From assembly GCA_902494585.1 (NCBI GenBank), contig CABUUD010000117.1, positions 1 through 5,360 of the forward strand: a stretch of DNA of 5,360 nucleotides, written 5' to 3'. Source of the stretch: an uncultured Collinsella sp. GTDB lineage: Bacteria; Actinomycetota; Coriobacteriia; Coriobacteriales; Coriobacteriaceae. Position numbers and translations under genes: made by a program. Below, one piece after another: positions 1 through 5,356 of the stretch (position 1 is its first letter; each line of letters begins with the position of its first letter). The notes under the pieces were generated by a model. That model was not told the DNA's origin. It worked only from the letters and a program-made list of their open reading frames with translations, and searched no databases.

Positions 1-420
1 CAGACGTTCACGCTGAATAGCGTCGGCCGTGGTCTCCCCCGGCTTTGCAATGGGATGGCGGCGACGGTTTTCGCTATACCGGCGAATCAGCACCTCGTCA
101 GACGCCTCGAGAAACACAATGTCGCAGCTCATCTCGCGCTCTTCCAGTGCGGCAACAGCATCGAGCAGTTCATCGAACAAGCCCTGGCTACGCAGGTCGC
201 AGGTAACGGCAAGGTGCCTGCCCACGCCCGTATTGATGCCAACGAGCTCAGCAAGCTGGGCAATCAGGCGTGGGGGCAGGTTGTCGATACAAAAATAGCC
301 CATGTCCTCGAACACATGCATGGCTTGCGTTCGGCCCGAGCCGGACATTCCGGTGATGATGACGATATCGGGGATACGCTCCGAGCGCTCCGCCGCATCC
401 ATGGCATCTCCCTTTTGCAT
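1..420 (-). CDS. rapZ: RapZ/YvcJ-family nucleotide-binding RNase adapter protein, N-terminal part (partial)
   Basis: The first 140 codons are present and the gene leaves the window at base 1; the family is usually about 290 residues, so this is roughly half. The N-terminal domain is a P-loop NTPase: residues 24-31 read GMSGSGRT (Walker A, with arginine where many homologues have lysine). It is followed by the family signature FEDMGYFCIDNLPP (37-50), and later by IVFLEASDE and RRYSENRRRHP, which resemble the conserved RapZ core. E. coli RapZ steers RNase E to the sRNA GlmZ in amino-sugar control; Gram-positive YvcJ binds and hydrolyses nucleotides, with a less clear role. I chose the ATG at 420 because AGGAGG (426-431) lies 5 nt upstream. 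An ATG at 402 (residue 7) also has a good site (GGGAG, 5 nt), so the start could be 6 codons later. The C-terminal substrate-binding domain is outside the window. Confidence 0.93.
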   Translation of the reverse strand, partial: MQKGDAMDAAERSERIPDIVIITGMSGSGRTQAMHVFEDMGYFCIDNLPPRLIAQLAELVGINTGVGRHLAVTCDLRSQGLFDELLDAVAALEEREMSCDIVFLEASDEVLIRRYSENRRRHPIAKPGETTADAIQRERL

Positions 421-430
421 GTGTGCCTCC

Positions 431-467
431 TAAAATAAGCGCGGGACCCGGCCAGCGGATCCCGCGC
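431..467 (-). terminator. Rho-independent terminator after nanE
   Basis: A perfect 8-bp GC-rich stem pairs 439-446 with 460-467. After a C/A mismatch, three further pairs can form inside the loop. On the minus strand the stem is followed at once by TTATTTTA (438-431), the U-rich tract of an intrinsic terminator. It lies about 50 nt past the nanE stop codon and so ends the nan transcript. Its U-tract touches the rapZ ribosome binding site (AGGAGG, 426-431, sharing base 431). Any transcript reaching rapZ from upstream must therefore read through it or start within 439-519. Confidence 0.8.
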
Positions 468-518
468 GATCAATTGCCTTTATTGAGTATACCGCCCCAA
501 GCGGATACAAGGCCCGTC

Positions 519-1205
519 TTACGCCTCAAGCGCAGCCTTGAACCAACTTGTAATACTCGTGGGGTGCGTGATAGCGGTGCCGACGACAACGGCCCACGCG
601 CCGGCGTCGATTGCAGCGCGAGCCTCCTCGGGCGTATGCACGCGACCCTCGCAAATGATGGGAAGGCCGGGAAATTCCTCGGTCGCCTGACGCAGGAGCG
701 GCAGGTCAGGGCCATCGGCCATGGTGCAGTCGATGGCGGCGACACCGTGAGAGAGTGTGGTGGATACCAGGTCGAAGCCCATATCGACCGCGCGACGAAT
801 ATCCTCGATGGTGGCACAGTCGGCCATCAGGAGCACGCCCTCCTCGTGCAGCGGGCGGAAGGTATCCTCGACCGACTTGCCATCGGGACGCGGACGATCG
901 GTGGCGTCGATCGCCACGATATCGGCACCGGCAGCAACGCAGGCGCGAGCGTGACGCAGCGTCGGCGTGATGTAAACGCCCTCGTGCCCGTCCTTCCACA
1001 GGCCGATGACGGGAACCTCACAGCGACCCTTAATGGCGGCAATGTCGGCAAGGCCCTGGCAGCGAATGGCGGCGGCGCCGCCAAGCTCGCAAGCGCGAGA
1101 CATTTGAGCCATGGTCTCGGGCGTACGAAGCGGCTCGCCCATATACGCCTGAACGCTCACGACGAGCTTGCCCTTCAGGGACTGGATCAAAGGATCAACG
1201 GTCAT
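519..1205 (-). CDS. nanE: N-acetylmannosamine-6-phosphate 2-epimerase (NanE)
   Basis: This is a 228-residue (beta/alpha)8 barrel that converts ManNAc-6-P to GlcNAc-6-P, the last dedicated step of cytoplasmic sialic acid breakdown. Motifs in order from the chosen ATG are SVQAYMGEP (18-26, where many relatives have Cys before QA), AAAIRCQG (44-51), PVIGLWKDG (66-74), YITPT (78-82), ADIVAIDATDRPRPDG (94-109), MADCAT (127-132), DLVSTTLS (145-152), ICEGRVHTPEEA (184-195) and VVVGTAITHP (206-215). K71 and E186 match the lysine and glutamate that do proton transfer in characterised NanE, and R48 matches a substrate-binding arginine; this mapping is from memory. A GTG at 1244 would add 13 residues, but that extension lies in the arm of a hairpin and lacks family similarity. 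The ATG at 1205 gives the usual N-terminus, with AAAGG 11 nt upstream. It is the last gene of the operon, before the terminator at 431-467. Confidence 0.93.
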   Translation of the reverse strand: MTVDPLIQSLKGKLVVSVQAYMGEPLRTPETMAQMSRACELGGAAAIRCQGLADIAAIKGRCEVPVIGLWKDGHEGVYITPTLRHARACVAAGADIVAIDATDRPRPDGKSVEDTFRPLHEEGVLLMADCATIEDIRRAVDMGFDLVSTTLSHGVAAIDCTMADGPDLPLLRQATEEFPGLPIICEGRVHTPEEARAAIDAGAWAVVVGTAITHPTSITSWFKAALEA

Positions 1206-1230
1206 GTTCGACTCAACCTTTCTCAAAACA

Positions 1231-1328
1231 GCCTTCTGAGACACCGCACCTTGACGTTCAAACCGTCGCTCGCGTACCGAAGTACGCTTCGCTCCTCTTT
1301 CACGTCAATCCGCGGCACCTCAGAAGGC
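1231..1328 (-). other. Structured intercistronic element between nanK and nanE (long stem with cUUCGg hairpin)
   Basis: Arms 1231-1257 and 1302-1328 pair in one register without gaps: 10 Watson-Crick pairs, then 3 wobble positions, 4 pairs, 1 wobble, 2 mismatches and 7 pairs. The four wobble positions are G-U only in the minus-strand RNA; on the other strand they would be A-C. Inside is a second hairpin, 1272-1277 with 1282-1287, whose minus-strand loop is UUCG closed by C-G, the very stable tetraloop class. The element starts 17 nt after the nanK stop and ends 25 nt before the nanE ATG; TGTTTTGAG follows its last arm. It fills most of the gap and was probably kept as folded mRNA. Likely roles are 3' end protection of nanK mRNA, a processing site, or partial termination that sets the nanK:nanE ratio. 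Which of these applies is not visible. Confidence 0.7.
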
Positions 1329-1345
1329 GCACTTGGTAGTTATGT

Positions 1346-2311
1346 TTACTTCAACGACGCAAGAAGGTGTTCGGCGGCACCGATGAGCGGCGCGTCGCCC
1401 TCCAGAGAGCCGATGAGAATCGGCGTGTCCTGAAGCGGGTCGAGCGCCTGGCTGGCATAGCCCTCGTGCACCGAGTCCTTCCACGTCTGTGAACGCCAAT
1501 CGGGACCTTGGTGAATCACGCCGCCCGAAAGCACGATGACCTCAGGGTCCAGGATGTTAGCGAGCGAGCCCAGGCTGGCGCCCAACGCAAAGCCGGCGTC
1601 ATGAATGACCTCGGTCGCCTTCGCGTCGCCTGCGCGGCACAGGTCGTTCACGTCACGGCCGACCGAAGGACGGCTGGGGTCGACGCGGCCAAAACGCTCA
1701 TCGTACATGCGCCCGATTGATGTTCCGGAAGCAACCGACTCCAGATGGCCGGAACGCCCGCAGGCGCAGGGAATGCCGGCGGCAGCCGAGCACTCGATGT
1801 GGCCCATATGGCCGGCAGCACCATGGAAGCCCTGCATCACGCGGCCGTTCTCGACATATGCGCCGCCGATGCCCGTACCGATGCCCAAACACAAGACGGA
1901 GAACTTGCCCTTGCCGACGCCCCAGTGGGCCTCGCCCAGAGCATGAGCCTGCACGTCGCCTACAACGGCAACGGGAAGGCCGAGGTCCTCGCGCAGACGC
2001 GGCCCCAACTGAACGCCGGACCAGCCGGGCATGATCTCGTTGGCATACGCGATGGCGCCCGTCTTGGGGTCGACGACACCGGCAGCGCCGATGCCAACTC
2101 CGAGGACCTCGACATCGGGATTCGCCTCAAGAGCAGCCTTGATGGACGCCTCGATACGCTGGAAGACCGCTTCGCCACCCTCCTGGGCCTCGGTGGGAAC
2201 CTCAGCCTCAAAAACGGGATGGGGCACACCGCCGTCAGCCGGGTACTCCATGATGGCAGTCGCGATCTTAGTTCCGCCGATATCGACAGAGCAGACGTAC
2301 TTGTTCTCCAT
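1346..2311 (-). CDS. nanK: ROK-family sugar kinase, probable N-acetylmannosamine kinase (NanK)
   Basis: This 321-residue cytoplasmic kinase probably phosphorylates ManNAc with ATP between NanA and NanE; the substrate is inferred from its neighbours. ROK features are the N-terminal phosphate loop DIGGTK (10-15), GIGAAGVVD (73-81), the catalytic-base region VGDVQAHALGE (117-127, D119 as the likely base), LGIGTGIGGAYVENG (142-156), GAAGHMGHI (164-172), the zinc-site segment CACGRSGHLE (182-191) and the C-terminal VIVLSGGV (258-265). Two positions depart from the usual ROK pattern. The glutamate of the common ExGH sugar motif is histidine (HMGH, 168-171), and the third cysteine of CxCGxxGCxE is histidine (H189), which could still bind zinc. 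The start is the ATG at 2311, with AAGGAG (2318-2323) 6 nt upstream; an upstream in-frame start at 2338 would add nine residues and has no such site. It could instead act on glucose or GlcNAc, but the nan context argues against that. Confidence 0.86.
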   Translation of the reverse strand: MENKYVCSVDIGGTKIATAIMEYPADGGVPHPVFEAEVPTEAQEGGEAVFQRIEASIKAALEANPDVEVLGVGIGAAGVVDPKTGAIAYANEIMPGWSGVQLGPRLREDLGLPVAVVGDVQAHALGEAHWGVGKGKFSVLCLGIGTGIGGAYVENGRVMQGFHGAAGHMGHIECSAAAGIPCACGRSGHLESVASGTSIGRMYDERFGRVDPSRPSVGRDVNDLCRAGDAKATEVIHDAGFALGASLGSLANILDPEVIVLSGGVIHQGPDWRSQTWKDSVHEGYASQALDPLQDTPILIGSLEGDAPLIGAAEHLLASLK

Positions 2312-2317
2312 GTCGTT

Positions 2318-2323
2318 CTCCTT
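2318..2323 (-). promoter_or_regulatory. Ribosome binding site of nanK
   Basis: AAGGAG lies 6 nt before the ATG at 2311. This fixes the start and excludes the longer reading from 2338. Confidence 0.8.
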
Positions 2324-2375
2324 CGGAGACAAAAACAACTACAGGAAATGAAGGCGGTGTAATCGCCGCAGTTTG

Positions 2376-2485
2376 GTAAAGGTTTCCCGGGTGCCCGAGG
2401 TTGGGGTGAAAGCGCTCGGGCGTTGACCTAATGGGTCACGCCCGACCGCTTGAGCCCCAAGATCGGGTGCCTGGGGAAGCTTTAC
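2376..2485. repeat. 110-nt near-continuous inverted repeat spanning the nanA stop codon
   Basis: Bases 2376-2423 pair with 2485-2438 in a single ungapped register of 48 positions: 37 Watson-Crick, 5 that are G-T on the plus strand, and 6 mismatches. One bulged T (2424) is followed by 4 more pairs (2425-2428 with 2434-2437) and a 5-nt loop, TAATG. The apex also contains the perfect palindrome TGACC-N5-GGTCA (2424-2438), an operator-like shape. The right arm includes the last bases of nanA, its TAA stop (2482-2484) among them. All five wobble positions favour RNA of the plus strand, that is antisense to the operon; on the sense strand they are A-C. No T-tract follows on the minus strand, so it is not a standard terminator for nanA. 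Function unknown. Between this element and the nanK start (2312-2375) I see only a weak 4-bp hairpin (2353-2367), a T-rich run and the nanK ribosome binding site. Confidence 0.75.
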
Positions 2486-3402
2486 AGGAGACCGTTGTCC
2501 TGGAGGACCTTGCGAATCGCCTCGACGTTTTCACCGGTCATGGCCTTCACCGGGCGCGGCATGGTCGGGCTGTCGAAGATGCCCATGAGGTTCATAGCGG
2601 TCTTGAAGGCGCCGACGCCACCGGCATAGCCCTGGACGCCCGAGGTGACATCCCAGATGTGCGAAATCTCGTTGAGGCGATCCTGCTCGGCCTTGACGGT
2701 AGCCCAGTCACCAGCCTGAGCGGCCTTCCACTGACGAACGTAGCCCTCGGGCTCAACGTTGGCGAGACCCGGGACAGAGCCGTCGGCGCCACCGAGATAG
2801 GCACCGTCGACGACGACCTCATGGCCGGTAAGGATGCTCATCGGATGGCCGTTCTTCTCGTTCTCCTGAATGAGGTAGCGGAACGAGATGTCATCGCCCG
2901 AGGAATCCTTGACGCCAGCCAGGACGCCCTCGGCGCCGAGCTTAGCAAGGAGCTTCCAGGGGAGCTTGGTGTGAACACACACGGGAATGTCATAGGCAAA
3001 GATGGGCAGGTCGAGCTCCTCGTGCAGGATGCGGAAGTGCTCCTCGACCTCGGTCATGCCCTGCAGGGCATAGAACGGGCAGGTGGCGACAAGCGCATCG
3101 GCACCCAGCTCCTGAGCGACCTTGCCGTGCTCGATCATGCGCTCGGTCTCGGTGTCGATGATGCCGACCAGAACAGGCACGCGGTGGTCGACGATGCGCA
3201 CGGCCTCGGCGACAATCTGGCGACGGCGCTCGTCGGTGGAGAAGACGACCTCGCCCGAGGATCCCAGGAAGAACAGGCCATCGACGCCGGCATCGATCAT
3301 GCGGTTGATGCTGCGCTCAAAGGAGGCAACATCGAGCTGGTGGTCTTCGGTATCGGGAACAACGACGGGAGGGATAACGCCGGTGAATTTCTGAGTTGCC
3401 AC
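2482..3402 (-). CDS. nanA: N-acetylneuraminate lyase-like class I aldolase (DapA/NanA family)
   Basis: This 306-residue (beta/alpha)8 aldolase probably splits N-acetylneuraminate into ManNAc and pyruvate in the cytoplasm. The family signature is clear: FFLGSSGE (44-51, the pyruvate-binding GxxGE), IFAYDIP (134-140) with the catalytic tyrosine Y138, and GVKDSSGD (163-170) with the Schiff-base lysine K165. The later segment TGHE (192-195) and GADGSVPG (205-212) resembles the lyase branch more than DapA; H194 replaces the aspartate I recall in E. coli NanA, while E195 and S209 fit. KDSSGD and YDIP are more general DapA-family forms, so subfamily assignment rests largely on the nanE and nanK neighbours. 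The start is GTG at 3402 with AAGGAG 6 nt upstream; an in-frame ATG at 3486 would overlap the preceding gene and adds residues the family lacks. The 68-nt gap upstream (3403-3470) holds a small hairpin (3428-3432 with 3438-3442) and the ribosome binding site, with no visible promoter. Confidence 0.87.
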   Translation of the reverse strand: MATQKFTGVIPPVVVPDTEDHQLDVASFERSINRMIDAGVDGLFFLGSSGEVVFSTDERRRQIVAEAVRIVDHRVPVLVGIIDTETERMIEHGKVAQELGADALVATCPFYALQGMTEVEEHFRILHEELDLPIFAYDIPVCVHTKLPWKLLAKLGAEGVLAGVKDSSGDDISFRYLIQENEKNGHPMSILTGHEVVVDGAYLGGADGSVPGLANVEPEGYVRQWKAAQAGDWATVKAEQDRLNEISHIWDVTSGVQGYAGGVGAFKTAMNLMGIFDSPTMPRPVKAMTGENVEAIRKVLQDNGLL

Positions 3403-3408
3403 AAGAAT

Positions 3409-3414
3409 CTCCTT
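3409..3414 (-). promoter_or_regulatory. Ribosome binding site supporting the GTG start of nanA
   Basis: AAGGAG lies 6 nt before the GTG at 3402. No ATG or TTG is in frame near it. It is the main reason for choosing GTG over the ATG at 3486. Confidence 0.8.
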
Positions 3415-3470
3415 AGTTGTCTGGCGAGCGGCCCTATGCCGCCCACTCTTGTTGGCAGTGTCCAGGCCGT

Positions 3471-4322
3471 CTAGGCCAAAGAACACGGGTAGAACGTTTG
3501 GTTAAAGAAGTCGACGACTTCGTTTTCGAACGCATTGATGCGCTCGTGAGCGTATTTGGCATAGATGATATGCCTTCGGTCACACTCAAGACCGTTGAAT
3601 ACGGCAAACTGACCCTTGGGATCGCTCACGGCGTCCATAAGCGATGTGCCCATGAGCACCGATCCGCGCACCCGAGACGACAGCACCTCGAGACCGCCGG
3701 GAAGCGGATTGGCAACCGCCGTGCAAGCGAGGCCCCGCTCGTCCAGAGCAGAAACCGCCAGCGCGACACCGCCGCCAAGGCCCTCGCCCCACGCAAAAAT
3801 GCGATCGGAGTCCACGCCATCAAGATTGCGCGCAACCTTCGCCATCGCGCAACCCCAACGGACGCGCTCGACAAAAGCGGGCGAAGCAATCCCCCGCTGC
3901 AGGTCGTCCGTACCAGCAACATCGTCATCCAGCGCGAGGACGGCATACCCCATGGCGGCAAATCTCGTCATGTGATGCCAGCCGCGCACAGGCCGATCGA
4001 TGTCATGGAACATCAGGCACAGCGGCACGCGCTCAGATACTCGGGCACGACCGACAGGCTCAATCAAACGAGCGTGGACCGCATCGTCACCGAGCTTAAA
4101 GGAAACCTCCGAGTAACGGGCGCAGGGGTTAACAAAGTCAATTGCCGTAATGGCCAGGCCTTGAATCTCAAGACTCGAAGCGCATGTCTCTAAATCAGAA
4201 ACATCTGCTTGGACATCACCGTGCCAGTCCTGATATTCTGTGAGCCTTGACGAAACCGTTCCAGGAATTCCCACGAGCCCGGGGACTATCAGCTCGTCAA
4301 CATTGCTCTCGCACTTAGACAT
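3471..4322 (-). CDS. CE7 esterase paralogue lacking the nucleophile serine (probable pseudoenzyme)
   Basis: This 283-residue alpha/beta-hydrolase protein is a diverged, shortened relative of the esterase encoded just upstream. They align at HARLIEPV with HAKYLKPV, at FAAMGYAVLALD with FAGMGMALIALD, at QFAVFNGLECDRRH with QFAVYNNLTCEKRH, and at the C-terminal HE. The elbow GASQGG of the neighbour is GEGLGG here, so the nucleophile serine is G181; D230 and H259 match the other two triad members. The oxyanion strand HGYPG is HDIDR, the GQG loop is lost, and about 40 residues between the elbow and the aspartate are missing. The frame is open and the termini are intact, so it looks like a maintained gene and not decay. 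ATG at 4322 follows GGGAGG/GGAGG and overlaps the neighbour's stop by 8 nt, implying translational coupling. CE7 enzymes are commonly hexameric; a structural or regulatory subunit role is possible. An unrelated substrate or mechanism cannot be excluded. Confidence 0.8.
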   Translation of the reverse strand: MSKCESNVDELIVPGLVGIPGTVSSRLTEYQDWHGDVQADVSDLETCASSLEIQGLAITAIDFVNPCARYSEVSFKLGDDAVHARLIEPVGRARVSERVPLCLMFHDIDRPVRGWHHMTRFAAMGYAVLALDDDVAGTDDLQRGIASPAFVERVRWGCAMAKVARNLDGVDSDRIFAWGEGLGGGVALAVSALDERGLACTAVANPLPGGLEVLSSRVRGSVLMGTSLMDAVSDPKGQFAVFNGLECDRRHIIYAKYAHERINAFENEVVDFFNQTFYPCSLA

Positions 4323-5292
4323 GAGCCTCCCCTCCCTCACAGAAAAACGGAATGATCATATCGTCAAAATCCTGAATCTCCTCGTGGCCAAAGCCTTCAA
4401 AGAACTCATGACGCTTCTCACAGGTCAGGTTGTTGTAGACCGCAAACTGCGTCGCCGGAGGGCAGACGATATCGGCCGTGCCCGTGCCAAACAGCACGGG
4501 GCACTTGACCATGGGGGCAAAATTCTTGGAATCGAAGTACGCCAGCTTGGCATAGGCTTCCTCGATACGAGTCGAGTCCTCGTCAAACCAACGCGACCAA
4601 TAGCGCAGACCCTCGTAGGCAATATCGTCGGCGTCCAGATCCCAAACCAGGCGGAAGTCCGATAAGAAGGGATAGAGGATGGCGGCGCGATTGATAAGCT
4701 CGCTGTTAAGCGCGCAGGTTGCAATACCCAAACCGCCGCCCTGCGATGCGCCATTCACATACACGCGGGTAAGATCGATGCCCTCGAGCTCGCGAACGAT
4801 ACGGCACAGAATGCGGATATCCTGGTGTAGGCGGACATAGTAGAGGTTGGCCGGGTCGCCGTCGATACCGGCAACGATATGGCCCGCGACCGTCGTGCCC
4901 TCAAATCCACCAATGTCCTCGGAGGGGCCTCCTTGGCCAGGACAATCGAGAGCAATGAGCGCCATGCCCATGCCCGCAAACGACGCCTGCTCAAACCAGC
5001 TGCGGCTCGCACCCGGATACCCATGGAACTGAAGTACCAATGGCACAAGCTCGTCCGAGACGGGTTTAAGGTACTTGGCATGCAGGCGTGCACCACACAT
5101 TCCGGTATACCAGAGGTCGAAAAACCGACAGGTCGCGGAATCCGCAACCGAAGCCGCCTCAATCGCGTAGTCGAGCTCGACGGCGTCGGCCTCGGCCATG
5201 CGGTCCTTCCAAAAGAGATCGAAATCCGATGGACGGGGCATAGCGCCTCGATATTCACCAAATTGCTGTTGTAGCTCCTGAGCACTTGGCAT
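4315..5292 (-). CDS. CE7 family acetyl esterase (acetyl xylan esterase/cephalosporin C deacetylase type)
   Basis: This 325-residue alpha/beta hydrolase has the length and layout of family CE7 (Pfam AXE1 type). The N-terminal MPRPSDFDLFW (18-28) matches the family's PxDFDxFW start. Next come LVLQFHGYPG (86-95, oxyanion region), LDCPGQGG (115-122, the RGQ region with proline for arginine), VNGASQGGG (179-187) with nucleophile S183, GTGTADIVCPP (269-279) with D274, and FGHEE (301-305) with H303. The triad is complete. No signal peptide is visible, so it should act in the cytoplasm on imported, O-acetylated sugars. In this operon O-acetylated sialic acid is the natural guess; CE7 enzymes are known to be broad. 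I recall an annotated acetyl xylan esterase in the pneumococcal nan region too, which fits. The start is the ATG at 5292, which gives the family N-terminus. Its AAAGG is 15 nt away, rather far; a TTG at 5307 abuts AAAGG with no spacing and is less likely. Confidence 0.9.
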   Translation of the reverse strand: MPSAQELQQQFGEYRGAMPRPSDFDLFWKDRMAEADAVELDYAIEAASVADSATCRFFDLWYTGMCGARLHAKYLKPVSDELVPLVLQFHGYPGASRSWFEQASFAGMGMALIALDCPGQGGPSEDIGGFEGTTVAGHIVAGIDGDPANLYYVRLHQDIRILCRIVRELEGIDLTRVYVNGASQGGGLGIATCALNSELINRAAILYPFLSDFRLVWDLDADDIAYEGLRYWSRWFDEDSTRIEEAYAKLAYFDSKNFAPMVKCPVLFGTGTADIVCPPATQFAVYNNLTCEKRHEFFEGFGHEEIQDFDDMIIPFFCEGGEAHV

Positions 5293-5328
5293 GGCTCGTG
5301 AACCCAACCTTTCGAAATCGCAACGGAG

Positions 5329-5356
5329 GTGCGCCCGGCAAGGGAACCGGGCGCAC
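5329..5356. repeat. GC-rich hairpin upstream of the CE7 esterase
   Basis: A perfect 10-bp inverted repeat pairs 5329-5338 with 5347-5356 around an 8-nt loop. It lies 37 nt before the esterase ATG. On the minus strand it is followed by CTCCGTTGCG with no T-tract, so it is not a typical terminator in that direction. The plus-strand continuation is only GGGA before the window ends. It may be an intercistronic stabiliser or belong to the end of a gene outside the window. No promoter is recognisable in 5293-5360. Confidence 0.6.

Noticed and set aside
1206..1244. Upstream GTG start for nanE
   Set aside because: It adds 13 residues without family similarity and overlaps the 3' arm of the structured element; the ATG at 1205 gives the typical N-terminus.
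423..1433. 336-codon open frame on the plus strand
   Set aside because: It lies opposite nanE and the end of nanK, which have clear protein families. The product has no recognisable domain, and long antisense frames are expected in GC-rich genes.
2353..2367. Small hairpin (GGCG/CGCC) upstream of nanK as a terminator
   Set aside because: Only 4 bp, and the downstream T-rich run is interrupted; too weak to call.
2423..2428. TTGACC on the plus strand as a -35 element
   Set aside because: No plausible -10 follows at 16-18 nt, and the bases are explained by the apex of the hairpin.
2431..3474. 347-codon open frame on the plus strand opposite nanA
   Set aside because: The conserved aldolase motifs are all on the minus strand. 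The plus frame has no family resemblance and starts inside the hairpin.
3403..3486. ATG start for nanA at 3486
   Set aside because: It would overlap the preceding gene's stop and adds 28 atypical residues; the GTG at 3402 has an ideal ribosome binding site.
3417..4193. 258-codon open frame on the plus strand opposite the serine-less esterase
   Set aside because: The minus frame aligns with its neighbour along most of its length; the plus product is low-complexity and arginine-rich.
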